From Chitinophaga sp. XS-30 (GTDB lineage: Bacteria; Bacteroidota; Bacteroidia; Chitinophagales; Chitinophagaceae), in assembly GCF_008086345.1 (NCBI RefSeq), contig NZ_CP043006.1, positions 2,974,032-3,038,031 on the forward strand: DNA of 64,000 nucleotides, in the 5' to 3' direction. The notes under the pieces were generated by a model that saw only the letters and a list, made by a program, of their open reading frames with translations, made no database searches and was not told the origin of the DNA. Shown here piece after piece: positions 18,545 through 28,127 of this stretch; position 1 is the stretch's first letter; each line of letters begins with the position of its first letter. A program made the translations under genes and the position numbers.

Positions 18545-19291
18545 ATGTTAAAAAAGGAACGGCAATCATTTATCCTCCGTCAGGTGAATTTGCACAACAA
18601 GGTGCTGTCTGTAGACCTGAGCCAGCAGATGGACGTGTCTGAAGATACGATCCGCCGCGATCTGAACGAAATGGCCGAACAGGGCAAGCTGATCAAAGTA
18701 CATGGCGGCGCCCTTTCCAAGTCCTTCCACCTCTCTATTGCTTCCGATAACGTATATGCTTTAAGCAGCAAGAAACATATTGCCATGAAGGCAAGCCGGC
18801 TTATTAAAGACGGCATGTTTGTGCTGACCACCGGGGGTACGACCATCATCGAGCTGGCGAAGGCGCTTCCGCCTGAATTGTCCGCTACCTTCATTACGGT
18901 AAGCCTTCCGGCTGCTTATGAATACATCCATCATCCCAATATTGAAGTGATCTTTCTGGGAGACCGGATATCCAAAAGTTCGCAGATCTCTATTGGCGGC
19001 AGTGTGGTGTCCCGCATTAAAGGGATCAGGGCTGATCTGTGTTTTCTGGGCATCAATGCCATCGATGTGCAGCATGGTATCACGGATAACGACTGGGAAG
19101 TGGTGGAAGTAAAAAAGGCCATGATAGAATCCTCCGAGCGGGTAGTCTCGCTGGCTATTGCCGAAAAGCTGGATACGGCGCAACGGATCAAGGTCTGCGA
19201 TATTACGCGCATCAGTACATTGATCACGGAGCTGGAGCCGGGTGACCGCGTGCTGAAGCCGTATAGAGACACCGGTATTGAGATCTTGTAA
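18545..19291 (+). CDS. DeoR/GlpR-family transcriptional regulator
   Basis: A 248-residue repressor. An N-terminal DeoR winged helix (about 1-57: QQMDVSEDTIRRDLNEMAEQGKL, then IKVHGGALS) is followed by a DeoRC sugar-phosphate sensor domain with an ISOCOT-type fold (TTGGTTIIELAKALP; CFLGINAIDVQHGITDND; VKKAMIESSERVVSLA). Such proteins are usually relieved by a phosphorylated sugar of the pathway they control. Its place between anmK and the SusCD-murQ genes points to MurNAc-6-P or GlcNAc-6-P as the signal (inference). Confidence 0.93.
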   Translation: MLKKERQSFILRQVNLHNKVLSVDLSQQMDVSEDTIRRDLNEMAEQGKLIKVHGGALSKSFHLSIASDNVYALSSKKHIAMKASRLIKDGMFVLTTGGTTIIELAKALPPELSATFITVSLPAAYEYIHHPNIEVIFLGDRISKSSQISIGGSVVSRIKGIRADLCFLGINAIDVQHGITDNDWEVVEVKKAMIESSERVVSLAIAEKLDTAQRIKVCDITRISTLITELEPGDRVLKPYRDTGIEIL

Positions 19292-19593
19292 CGGAATAGC
19301 GTGTACGAACATGTGCTGTGCCTGGCATAGCCACAGTTAATTGTCAATATGCACAGATCGCCGGAACAACCGGCCAGCGAAACAGTCATCAAACTATTAT
19401 TATATACCGGTGGGACCGGCTACATGTGAACAGTATAATCAGCAATTGAAAACCAGGCCGACCAGCCACCAGACAAATCAGACAGTAATCAGCAAGTTCC
19501 GGGGAATCCCGGCAATTGAACTCACAGTGAAGGATTAATTATTTAACGAGCAAAACGGGGTATTTACCAACCAATTTCAGCAACAACTAAATT
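19292..19593. promoter_or_regulatory. Leader region upstream of the peptidoglycan-salvage SusC
   Basis: About 300 bases without a gene. A short near-palindrome CCGGGGAATCCCGG lies near 19499-19512, and GCAATTGAAaAC-like sequence occurs twice (near 19442 and 19511). No clear promoter element is seen. It presumably carries the promoter of the SusC-to-dehydrogenase operon and a DeoR operator. Confidence 0.35.
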
Positions 19594-22500
19594 ATGTTCA
19601 ACATGAAAAAAAGTCTATGGCTATGGCAGAGACATTGGAAGTTCGCTTCTATTGTCTTTATGCTGCAACTTGTGTCCCTTCTCGCCCTGGCACAGGTTCG
19701 CATTTCCGGTAAAGTAACCGGAGAAGACGGGGAACCGCTTCCGTCTATTGCCGTGCAGGTCCGTAACACCGTCAATGGTGCATACACGGATATAAAAGGG
19801 GAATATGTCATCAATGCCAATCTGAAAGACGGGAGTTACATCCTTGTTTTTACGGGATTAGGTTTAAAGCCGCAGGAAAGGACTTTCCAGGTGGGCAATA
19901 CAAAAACATTCACTTTTAGCGTACAGCTTGCAGAGGATATCCTTGGGCTGAACGAAGTGATCGTCACCGGTACCAGTGTGGCCACTTCGAAGAAACAACT
20001 GGGCAACGCCGTGTCTACCGTATCTGCCAAAGATATTCAGTACAGTGCGGCAACCGGTATCGATGGAGCTTTGCAGGGCAAGGTGGCTGGTGCGCAGATC
20101 ACTCAGAACTCCGGTAACCCGGCGGGCGGTATCAGCGTGCGGCTGAGGGGACCGAGCACCATCGTGGGTTCATCCGACCCCCTGTATATTGTGGACGGTG
20201 TGATCATAAACAATGATTCCCGCCAGCTGATAGACCTTGGCGGTTATGCGCAGAACAGGCTGGTGGACATCAATCCGGCGGACATCGAAAGGATAGAAGT
20301 GATCAAAGGCGCCGCTGCCGCCGCGATCTACGGATCACGGGCGAACAACGGCGTCGTGCAGATATTTACCAAACGCGGGAAAACGGGGAAACCGCAGATA
20401 TCTTTTTCCACCCAGTTCAAAACGAACAGCCTGCGCAAGAAACTGCCTTATAACGAATATCCTTTCCGGTTCAATAATAACGACGTCAATGATCTTTCGC
20501 AAACAGCCGTGACGCGTTATGACTACCAGGACAAAATATTCAGCACCGGCATCGGTACCGATAACTCGCTTTCCGTGTCCGGCGGCACAGATGAAACCAA
20601 GTATTATGTAGGCATATCCAGCCTGTATAACGAAGGGATCATCGAAAACACCAACTTTTCCCGGAACGGCCTTCGCATAAATGTTTCGCAGAAGCTGAAT
20701 AAAATATTCACGCTTTCCGCCGGTGTCAACTACACGATGAGCAGCAGCCGCGAGATACCAAATGGCGGTATTCAGGAGGCATATGGCGCGCTGACGGGTT
20801 TTATCTTTTCCAATAACTATGTAAATCCGGATAAAGACCCGGTAACCGGTGTATATCCTTCTACTGCGCCAATTGCCATTCTCCGCAGAACGAATCCGCT
20901 GGAGGCGATCGAGCGGTTTGATTTCCGCCAGAAAGTGAACCGCTTCATGGGTAATGTGCAGCTGAATGCCAAACCGGTGGACGGGCTGAACATTGATTAC
21001 ATCATCGGTCTGGACAACTACACACAGACCGCTACCGGATACATCCCGCCGAAGAACACAACGCCCAGTTACAACGGCGGTTTGTCCCGCCGGGCGGATG
21101 CGACAGTTTTACAGATGAACAATGACCTGAATATCAGCTACCGCAGGAAACTGAACAGCTGGCTGGAATCCACTACCGGATTGGGTGGAACCATTCAATA
21201 TGACAGGGCGTACACGTTCGGCGCCACCGCTCAGCAGCTTGGGTCGTTCGGGCAGACGATCAACAACGGGGTTACGCTGGCCACGGAACTACGCACCGAA
21301 AGGTCTATCATGGGTGCTTTCCTGCAGCAGACCTTTGCCATTTCCGATAAGCTGTATGTAACCGGTGCTGCGAGGGTGGATGCTTCTTCTGTTTACGGGA
21401 AGGAGAACCGCTGGCAGTATTTCCCGAAAGTAAGCGGCTCTTACATCCTCTCCGAAGAAGATTTCTGGAAAAATTCCGGCCTGGCGGACGCGATGCCTTC
21501 TTTCAAGCTGCGTGCAGCCTGGGGCGCATCCGGCAACCTGACAGCGATTGGTGTATATGACCGTTTTACCTCCTATACGCCTGTTATATATGATGGAACT
21601 GCCGGTTATGCTGCGCCTTCGTTGTTGGGCAACTTCAATGTAATGCCGGAGAGACAAAGGGAAATAGAGCTCGGTGCAGATATCAGCTTCCTGAAAGACA
21701 GGATAAGCCTGGAGTTTACCTATTATAACAAAGATGTGGATGATCTGATCCTTGGGCGCACACTGGCACCCAGCACCGGTTTCCTGAGCCGTTTTATCAA
21801 TATCGGTACAATGACGAACAAAGGTTTCGAGTTTATGCTGAAAGGGGTGCCGGTACAAACGAAAGATCTTACCTGGATATCCACCCTCAGCTATGTGAAC
21901 AACAAGAACGTGATCAACGGCGTGGAAGGTAATGGTGTATTGCCATTTTCCGGAGGATTCGGGCAGGTTGCGGCTGTGAACGGCTATCCGCTGGGTGCTT
22001 TCTACAGCACTTTCTTTGCCCGCAACGATGATGGGTCGTTCTTGCTGGATGCAAGAGGACTGCCGCAGCGGGAAAGAGGCGTGCAGGGCCCTAACGGCAC
22101 CTACACCGCCCAGCGCGATGCCAACGGGCAACCCAGCGGCGCTATTCTGAGCAAAGTGATCGGTGACCCGAACCCGAAACATGTTGTATCCTGGATCAAT
22201 GAATTCAACTACAAAAAATTCAGCTTCAGGATGCAGTGGGATGGCATGCTTGGCTTTGACGTATTCAACTTCACCCGGCGCGTGGGAGATAACCAGAACT
22301 ACGGAGGCCTGCAGGGATATGAAGCCGAGCTGAAAGGTGATGTGATCAAAGGTACCAGCGGCGCATTGTTTTCCATATTCGAGAACTGGATCGAGAAAGG
22401 CGATTTCGTGAAACTGCGTGAGCTGGCCGCTTCCTATCTCATTACACCGAAAGCAGGGAAGCTCCGCGATATCCGGCTCACCTTATCCGGCCGGAACTTG

Positions 22501-22635
22501 CTGTCCATCGACAACTACAGCGGATATGACCCTGAAGTGAACGCAGCCGGGCAGGACAATGCCGTGAGAGGATTCGATTTTGTGGAAGTGCCGCTGCCGA
22601 GAACTTTCCAGCTCGGGGTTAATGTAAATTTCTAA
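19594..22635 (+). CDS. SusC/RagA-family TonB-linked outer membrane protein (peptidoglycan-salvage locus)
   Basis: A complete 1013-residue SusC. ATG 19594 is used; ATG 19603 (MKKSLWLWQRHW) is also possible. After the signal peptide (ending LALAQ, about residue 33) come a carboxypeptidase-regulatory-like domain (VRISGKVTGEDGEPLPSIAV), the plug (LNEVIVTGTSVATSKKQLG; VRLRGPSTIVGSSDPLYIVDG; AAIYGSRANNGVVQIFTKRG) and a barrel ending in ...LGVNVNF. There is no STN domain. It is the first gene of a run that includes SusD, a serine hydrolase, a symporter and murQ, so a muropeptide or amino-sugar-containing ligand is likely. This is inferred from neighbours, not from the receptor itself. Confidence 0.95.
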   Translation: MFNMKKSLWLWQRHWKFASIVFMLQLVSLLALAQVRISGKVTGEDGEPLPSIAVQVRNTVNGAYTDIKGEYVINANLKDGSYILVFTGLGLKPQERTFQVGNTKTFTFSVQLAEDILGLNEVIVTGTSVATSKKQLGNAVSTVSAKDIQYSAATGIDGALQGKVAGAQITQNSGNPAGGISVRLRGPSTIVGSSDPLYIVDGVIINNDSRQLIDLGGYAQNRLVDINPADIERIEVIKGAAAAAIYGSRANNGVVQIFTKRGKTGKPQISFSTQFKTNSLRKKLPYNEYPFRFNNNDVNDLSQTAVTRYDYQDKIFSTGIGTDNSLSVSGGTDETKYYVGISSLYNEGIIENTNFSRNGLRINVSQKLNKIFTLSAGVNYTMSSSREIPNGGIQEAYGALTGFIFSNNYVNPDKDPVTGVYPSTAPIAILRRTNPLEAIERFDFRQKVNRFMGNVQLNAKPVDGLNIDYIIGLDNYTQTATGYIPPKNTTPSYNGGLSRRADATVLQMNNDLNISYRRKLNSWLESTTGLGGTIQYDRAYTFGATAQQLGSFGQTINNGVTLATELRTERSIMGAFLQQTFAISDKLYVTGAARVDASSVYGKENRWQYFPKVSGSYILSEEDFWKNSGLADAMPSFKLRAAWGASGNLTAIGVYDRFTSYTPVIYDGTAGYAAPSLLGNFNVMPERQREIELGADISFLKDRISLEFTYYNKDVDDLILGRTLAPSTGFLSRFINIGTMTNKGFEFMLKGVPVQTKDLTWISTLSYVNNKNVINGVEGNGVLPFSGGFGQVAAVNGYPLGAFYSTFFARNDDGSFLLDARGLPQRERGVQGPNGTYTAQRDANGQPSGAILSKVIGDPNPKHVVSWINEFNYKKFSFRMQWDGMLGFDVFNFTRRVGDNQNYGGLQGYEAELKGDVIKGTSGALFSIFENWIEKGDFVKLRELAASYLITPKAGKLRDIRLTLSGRNLLSIDNYSGYDPEVNAAGQDNAVRGFDFVEVPLPRTFQLGVNVNF

Positions 22636-22664
22636 ACACAATCCGGACGTTTAAATTCTGAAAC

Positions 22665-23996
22665 ATGAAAAAGAGATCAATATATATAGGCTTGACTGCG
22701 GCGTTGCTCACCGCCGGAGGGTGCAAGCTGGATTATGTGAATCCAAACGGTCCTACGGACACCGAAGTGGTGAATAGCCGGGAGGGCCTGCTTTCGCTGG
22801 CTGTGGGGATGAAACAGTTTTATTCCACTTCTGCGGTACAGTCCCTGTTCACCGCTACGGCCGTAACAACCAGGGAGCTGAAAGGAGTGACCACATTTAC
22901 CAATGTGCTGGAACTGGAAGCCGGCGGTACGGCATTGCCCACGTTCAACGGGAATGTGCTGGGCGTGTGGAGCAATATGCTTCGTACGATGGGTATGGCG
23001 GAAAGCCTCATCAACAGCTCACCGGCCGTATTGCCAACGGAAACGGATACACAGACCGGGCTGGTGGCCTTCGGCAAGTTTTTCAAGGCAATGTCCATCG
23101 GAGGGCTGGCAACGGCATTTGAGCAATTTCCGATCCAGACGAATGTAACAGGCGGGGCAACTTTTGTGTCGCGCACAGTAGCCTTGCAGGAAGCGGTAAA
23201 GTTGCTGGATGAAGCGGCCACGGCTCTGGGCACCACCGCCCCGTCTGCTGAATTCAATACCCGTGTGCTGGGGTCCGATATTGTGCTGCTCGATTGCATC
23301 AACGCCTACCGGGCAAGGTATAACATGATGCTGGGCAATTATGCCGGGGCTTTGGCCGCTGCCAATGCCGTCAACCTGAACACGAAATCGCAGTTCAAAT
23401 ACATCAATACCATACCTGGCGCCAATCCCATCTATCAACAGGTGCAGGTATCCGCCAACTTCAAGGCCCGCGAGCTCTTCGGCCTGCCGGAGGAACTCAC
23501 GGAACCGGATGATGCCCGGCTGGATTTTTACCTGACCACTCCCGATGTGGAGGTAGGCGGCGAAACGCTGAAAACGCTGAAGGGATTTTTTGAAAGCATC
23601 ACCAGTCCCATTCCGATTTACCTGCCTGATGAAGTGCGCCTGCTGAAAGCGGAAGCTATCATCCGCAGCGATGGGGACCTGAACGTAGCCAAAACACATA
23701 TTGATGCCGTACGCACACAGGCCGCAGGCGATCCCTTCGGCGTGAATGCCAATCTGCCCGCTTACAGCGGTCTGATGACGAAGCCCGCCCTGTTGCTGGA
23801 AGTGTACAAGCAGCGCTGCGCGGAACTTTTCCTGCAGGGCCTCCGGCTGGAAGACAGCCGCAGGTTCGAAAGACCAGCACCGCCGCAGAACGTAAACCCG
23901 GTGCCCACCACTTACGAACGCACCCGGAACTTCTATCCTTATCCCGACCAGGAAAGGCTGACCAATCCGAACACACCGGTTGATCCGGCGATATAA
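22665..23996 (+). CDS. RagB/SusD-family lipoprotein (peptidoglycan-salvage locus)
   Basis: A 443-residue SusD-like lipoprotein (lipobox TAGGC, Cys20, then KLDYVNPNGPTD). It is of the shorter SusD-like type and more divergent than the others in this window: the TPR-like core reads GKFFKAMSIGGLATAFEQFP. The C-terminal region keeps KAEAIIRSDGDLNVAKTHIDAVR and YKQRCAELFLQGLRLEDSRRF, equivalent to the NxxRRxELxFEGxRxxDL block. It follows its SusC by 29 bases. Confidence 0.92.
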   Translation: MKKRSIYIGLTAALLTAGGCKLDYVNPNGPTDTEVVNSREGLLSLAVGMKQFYSTSAVQSLFTATAVTTRELKGVTTFTNVLELEAGGTALPTFNGNVLGVWSNMLRTMGMAESLINSSPAVLPTETDTQTGLVAFGKFFKAMSIGGLATAFEQFPIQTNVTGGATFVSRTVALQEAVKLLDEAATALGTTAPSAEFNTRVLGSDIVLLDCINAYRARYNMMLGNYAGALAAANAVNLNTKSQFKYINTIPGANPIYQQVQVSANFKARELFGLPEELTEPDDARLDFYLTTPDVEVGGETLKTLKGFFESITSPIPIYLPDEVRLLKAEAIIRSDGDLNVAKTHIDAVRTQAAGDPFGVNANLPAYSGLMTKPALLLEVYKQRCAELFLQGLRLEDSRRFERPAPPQNVNPVPTTYERTRNFYPYPDQERLTNPNTPVDPAI

Positions 23997-24099
23997 AAAA
24001 CAAATCAGCAGGAGGGGCCGCGGTAAAACGGCGGCTTCTCCCGCTTTTGACAAACAAAGACATTAGCAAAGCTGCTTCAGCGGAAAGACAAGCACACGG

Positions 24100-25812
24100 A
24101 TGAAAAAACTGATTACATTGTTGCTGTTGCTATCCTTCGCACCCGGCCTGCAGGCGCAGGACAAATGGTCGAAGGCCCGCAGCAGCATCGTATTGCTGCA
24201 CAACGGCGATCGCATGATACCCCTGGTTAACCCGGAAGAAGGGCGCATAGCCGTTATCAGCGCCGAAAGAAGCCGGATGTTCGACAGTATTGCAGGGAAA
24301 TACGCGCCGGTAGCGTCTTTCAGCATCAGTAACGACTGGGATGATATGAACGATCGCCTGAAGCTTTACCGGCACATCATCGTCCGTTTATCCCCCCAAA
24401 CGATATTCACCCGTCCGCTGCTGGATTTCATCCGGGAGCGCAGGGCTATTGTGGTCATACCCGGCAGCCGCGCCAGCCTGGCTTATCTGCAGCAGGTATC
24501 CACACCTGTCATCTGGTATCCGGAGGATACGCCGGAAGGCGCTTCCGCTGCGGCGCAAGCCATCTTCGGCGGTATCGCCACACCGCAGTCCAAAAAGACC
24601 CGCCTCGGTTACGCAGCGCCCGAAACCCATGGTATGGCAGCGGATTCGCTGGCCCGTATCGATGATATTATGGCGGCCGCCATTGCAGGCCGGGCCACTC
24701 CCGGTGGTGTGGTGCTGGTGGTGAAAGACGGGGACGTGGTATTTGAAAAGGCCTGGGGCCATCAGACCTATTCCGGCACCAGGGCCGTTCGCACCGATGA
24801 TCTGTATGATCTGGCCTCTGTTACCAAGATCGCGGCAACCACGCCTGCTGTGATGAAATTGTATGATGAAGGCCGCCTCAGCCTGCAATCCCCCGTCAGC
24901 CGCTACGTAGCCCGCGCCCGAACGATCAGCGACAAAAAAGATATCCGCATCCGGGAAGCCCTGCTGCATGAAGCCGGTTATACCCCCTATATCAAACATT
25001 TTGAAAAGCTGCTGCCGCAGGACCTCAGCACGGATTCCTCCGCATCGTATCCTGTAAAAGTGGCGGACGGCTATTATCTCCGCGCCGGCTATTTTGAAGA
25101 AGTGATGTGGCCCGCCACACTGGCATCGCCGGTGCTGACCCGGGGAAAGTTCGTGTACAGCGATGTAAGCATGTACATGCTGCGGGAGGTTATCGAAAAG
25201 ATCGTTCACCGGCCGATGAACGAATACCTGCATGATATGCTTTACAGGCCGCTGGGATTGCAGACCACAGGTTTCCTTCCCCGCAACCGTTTTGACAGTA
25301 CACGCATCGTTCCCACTACGGAAAACGACAGCTGGTTCCGCAATATGCAGCTGCGCGGTTATGCGCACGATCCCGGCGCCGCTATGGCAGGCGGGGTGAG
25401 CGGTCATGCCGGCCTGTTCTCCGACGCCAACGATCTTGCCATCCTGTACCAGATGTTCCTGAACCAGGGCGTGTATGGCGGCAAGCGTTATTTCAAGCCC
25501 GCTACGGTGGCTTTATTCACCTCCCGGCAATCAACGGTCAGCCACCGCGGCCTGGGATTCGACCGGCCCGATCCGGAGAAAAAATATCCTTCTGCATATG
25601 CATCTTCACTATCTTACGGTCACAGCGGCTATACCGGTACCTTTGTGTGGGTGGACCCGTCCAGTAAAATGATCTGTATCATACTGACGAACAGAGTATA
25701 TCCTGAAGTGACGGATAATGTGAACACCCTGCTGCGTTTGAATACCCGCGGACTTATCCTGGACCAGGTGTACCGCTCGACAGGCAAAAAGAATAATTCA
25801 TCAACAAAATAA
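24100..25812 (+). CDS. Periplasmic serine hydrolase: beta-lactamase-family domain with N-terminal GH3-C-like domain
   Basis: A 570-residue secreted protein (signal peptide about 1-20). Residues of about 180-560 are a class C beta-lactamase/penicillin-binding-type hydrolase with S240-V-T-K243, Y353-S-D355 and H508-S-G510. Residues of about 22-170 (SIVLLHNGDRMIPL; IAVISAE; YPEDTPEGASAAAQAIFGG; then RLGYAAPETHGM) look like the C-terminal GH3 domain that precedes the beta-lactamase domain in Bacteroidota NagZ-AmpC-like fusions. The GH3 catalytic barrel, which should carry KHFPGHG-type motifs, is absent. It may act as a peptidase, amidase or esterase on muropeptides or related conjugates. Its neighbours are murQ and the symporter; the stop is 4 bases before the symporter ATG. 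Confidence 0.85.
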   Translation: MKKLITLLLLLSFAPGLQAQDKWSKARSSIVLLHNGDRMIPLVNPEEGRIAVISAERSRMFDSIAGKYAPVASFSISNDWDDMNDRLKLYRHIIVRLSPQTIFTRPLLDFIRERRAIVVIPGSRASLAYLQQVSTPVIWYPEDTPEGASAAAQAIFGGIATPQSKKTRLGYAAPETHGMAADSLARIDDIMAAAIAGRATPGGVVLVVKDGDVVFEKAWGHQTYSGTRAVRTDDLYDLASVTKIAATTPAVMKLYDEGRLSLQSPVSRYVARARTISDKKDIRIREALLHEAGYTPYIKHFEKLLPQDLSTDSSASYPVKVADGYYLRAGYFEEVMWPATLASPVLTRGKFVYSDVSMYMLREVIEKIVHRPMNEYLHDMLYRPLGLQTTGFLPRNRFDSTRIVPTTENDSWFRNMQLRGYAHDPGAAMAGGVSGHAGLFSDANDLAILYQMFLNQGVYGGKRYFKPATVALFTSRQSTVSHRGLGFDRPDPEKKYPSAYASSLSYGHSGYTGTFVWVDPSSKMICIILTNRVYPEVTDNVNTLLRLNTRGLILDQVYRSTGKKNNSSTK

Positions 25813-25816
25813 AAGC

Positions 25817-27268
25817 ATGTCTCCTGTAATCTTGTTTTCACTTGTCATCGTTTATTTTCTGTTGTTGCTCGGAGTAGCCTGGTTTACTTCCCGTAATGCG
25901 AACAATGAATCGTTTTTCATCGGAAACCGTGGTTCCAACTGGATGCTGGTAGCTTTTGGCATGATCGGCACCTCGCTGAGCGGCGTTACTTTCGTTAGCG
26001 TACCGGGCACTGTGGGCATAGAATCCTTTACCTATTTCCAGATCGTGATCGGGAACCTGGTCGGATACGGCGTAGTGGCATTCGTATTGCTGCCGATCTA
26101 TTACCGGCTGCAGCTCACATCCATCTACAATTATTTACAGGGGCGGCTTGGATTTTTGTCTTACAAAACCGGTGCATCGTTCTTCATCCTTTCCCGCACG
26201 CTGGGCGCTACCGCCCGCCTGTACCTGGTGGTGAACGTATTGCATCTTACCATCCTGCAGGATTTTGGCATGCCTTTCTGGGTAGGGGCTTTCGTGATCC
26301 TGCTGATGATATTGCTGTACACTTTTGAAGGTGGTGTTAAGACCATTGTGTGGACGGATATGCTGCAAACGGCCTGTATGCTCATCGGTCTGGTGGTATG
26401 CGTGGTGTATATCCTCAGCGATCTTGGCCTTAGCCTGGAAGCCGGAACAAAAGCGCTGGCGGATAAAGGGTATTCCAATATTTTCATCACCGATCCTGCC
26501 AGCAAATATTTCTTTGTGAAGCAGATCGTGGCGGGCGCATTCATCTCTATTACAATGACCGGGATGGATCAGGAGATGATGCAGAAGAATATAAGCGTAC
26601 GCACACTGAAAGATTCCCAGAAGAACATGATGACCTTCGCGGTGATCTTCATGCTGGTGGTATTGTTGTTCCTCTTCCTCGGCGGCCTGCTGCATCTTTT
26701 CGCGGAAAGCAAGGGGATAGCGGCTCGCGGGGATGCACTGTTTCCGACTATTGCGCTGGAATACATGCCGGGCGCCGTGTCCATCATCTTTATCATTGCA
26801 TTGATTTCCGCTTTATTCCCCAGTGCGGATGGCGCTATTACTGCGCTGACTTCCTCATTCTGCATAGATATTCTGGGCATTCAGCGGGATGCTTCGCTGG
26901 ATGATAAAAAGCGGAAACGTATCCGGCAGATCGTGCACCTGGTGTTTGCTGCAGTGTTCCTCCTGTTCGTAATGGCTTTCAAATGGATGAACAACCCGAG
27001 CATGATCGGGCTGATCCTGAAGATCGCGGGATATACCTACGGTCCGTTGCTGGGCCTTTTCGCATTCGGCATTCTCACTAAAAGAACGGTGAACGACAAA
27101 CTGGTGCCGTTGGTTGTGATCGCTGCTCCCGCTATCTGTTTTATTATAGATGCATATCAGCAGCATATTTTCGGTGGGTTCCAGATAGGGCTGGAACTGC
27201 TCTTTATTAACGGGCTGCTGACTTTCCTCGGTCTTTGTATGATCCCTGCAAGGAAAGTGCAGCCATAA
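25817..27268 (+). CDS. Sodium:solute symporter (SSS family), probable amino-sugar transporter
   Basis: A 483-residue inner-membrane protein with about 13 hydrophobic segments. SSS family signs: SPVILFSLVIVYFLLLLGVAWF, then ESFFIGNRGSNWMLVAFGMIGTSLSG, TLGATARLYLVVNVLHL, the Na+-site region TMTGMDQEMMQKNISV, and ALISALFPSADGAITALTSSFCID. It starts 4 bases after the serine hydrolase and is followed by murQ after 11 bases, so the three are co-translated or nearly so. Position between a periplasmic muropeptide-type hydrolase and MurQ suggests that it imports MurNAc, anhydroMurNAc or a related sugar. MurNAc transporter, kinase and murQ genes are transcriptionally linked in Tannerella forsythia, which is a precedent. 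Confidence 0.9.
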   Translation: MSPVILFSLVIVYFLLLLGVAWFTSRNANNESFFIGNRGSNWMLVAFGMIGTSLSGVTFVSVPGTVGIESFTYFQIVIGNLVGYGVVAFVLLPIYYRLQLTSIYNYLQGRLGFLSYKTGASFFILSRTLGATARLYLVVNVLHLTILQDFGMPFWVGAFVILLMILLYTFEGGVKTIVWTDMLQTACMLIGLVVCVVYILSDLGLSLEAGTKALADKGYSNIFITDPASKYFFVKQIVAGAFISITMTGMDQEMMQKNISVRTLKDSQKNMMTFAVIFMLVVLLFLFLGGLLHLFAESKGIAARGDALFPTIALEYMPGAVSIIFIIALISALFPSADGAITALTSSFCIDILGIQRDASLDDKKRKRIRQIVHLVFAAVFLLFVMAFKWMNNPSMIGLILKIAGYTYGPLLGLFAFGILTKRTVNDKLVPLVVIAAPAICFIIDAYQQHIFGGFQIGLELLFINGLLTFLGLCMIPARKVQP

Positions 27269-27279
27269 ATCTGTATGAC

Positions 27280-28113
27280 ATGAGCCCCTCAACAAAAGCA
27301 AAATTTGTAAAGGTAACGGAACAGGCATCCCGTTACCGGCATCTCGAAAAAATGAGCGTGAAGGAATTACTGGTGAATATCAATACAGAGGATAGCGGAG
27401 TGCCTGCCGCTGTTGCCGCAGCGATCCCCGGGATCGAGGCCTTTGTGCTGGCCGCAACGGACAGAATGCTGGCCGGTGGCCGTCTCTTTTATATCGGCGC
27501 GGGCACCAGCGGCAGGCTGGGTATCCTTGATGCCTCGGAATGCCCGCCAACTTATGGCGTACCGTTCGACCTGGTGATCGGCCTTATTGCGGGAGGCGAT
27601 AATGCCATCCGCAGGGCGGTGGAAAATGCGGAGGATGATACTGCCCAGGGCTGGAAAGACCTGCAGCAGTACAATATTTCAGATAAAGATGTACTGTTGG
27701 GCATTGCCGCCAGCGGCACAACGCCCTATGTGATCGGGGCATTGCAGGCCGGCAGGGAGTTGGGTGTGCTGACCGGCAGTATTTCCTGCAACCCGGGAAG
27801 TCCCGTCAGCGAAGCGGCGGAATTTCCGATAGAAGTAGTGGTAGGGCCGGAGTTTGTGACCGGCAGCACCCGCATGAAAAGCGGCACCGCGCAGAAGCTC
27901 GTGCTGAACATGATATCCACTTCATTGATGATCCAGTTGGGCAGGGTGGAAGACAATAAGATGGTGAATATGCAGCTTACTAATGACAAGCTGGTGGACC
28001 GGGGGGTGAAGATGCTGATGGAAAAAGCCGGCATCCCGGATTATGAAGCAGCAAAAGCGTTGCTGGTGCAGCATGGCTCCGTAAAAAGGGCAATGAGCGC
28101 AATGGGCGTTTGA
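27280..28113 (+). CDS. murQ: N-acetylmuramic acid 6-phosphate etherase
   Basis: MurQ (277 aa) cleaves the lactyl ether of MurNAc-6-phosphate to give GlcNAc-6-phosphate and D-lactate. The ATG at 27280 (MSPSTKAKFVKVTEQASRY) gives a protein that starts at the usual place; the longer frame from 27235 overlaps the symporter and is not supported. Conserved features: RLFYIGAGTSGRLGILDASE (68-87), ECPPTYG with Glu87, IRRAVENAEDD with Glu115, the SIS-domain LLGIAASGTTPYVIGAL, and FVTGSTRMKSGTAQKLVLNM. It is slightly shorter than the ~300-residue E. coli enzyme at the N-terminus. Together with AnmK it forms a complete route from anhydroMurNAc to GlcNAc-6-P. Confidence 0.96.
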   Translation: MSPSTKAKFVKVTEQASRYRHLEKMSVKELLVNINTEDSGVPAAVAAAIPGIEAFVLAATDRMLAGGRLFYIGAGTSGRLGILDASECPPTYGVPFDLVIGLIAGGDNAIRRAVENAEDDTAQGWKDLQQYNISDKDVLLGIAASGTTPYVIGALQAGRELGVLTGSISCNPGSPVSEAAEFPIEVVVGPEFVTGSTRMKSGTAQKLVLNMISTSLMIQLGRVEDNKMVNMQLTNDKLVDRGVKMLMEKAGIPDYEAAKALLVQHGSVKRAMSAMGV

Positions 28114-28127
28114 TCAAACTATGCAGT

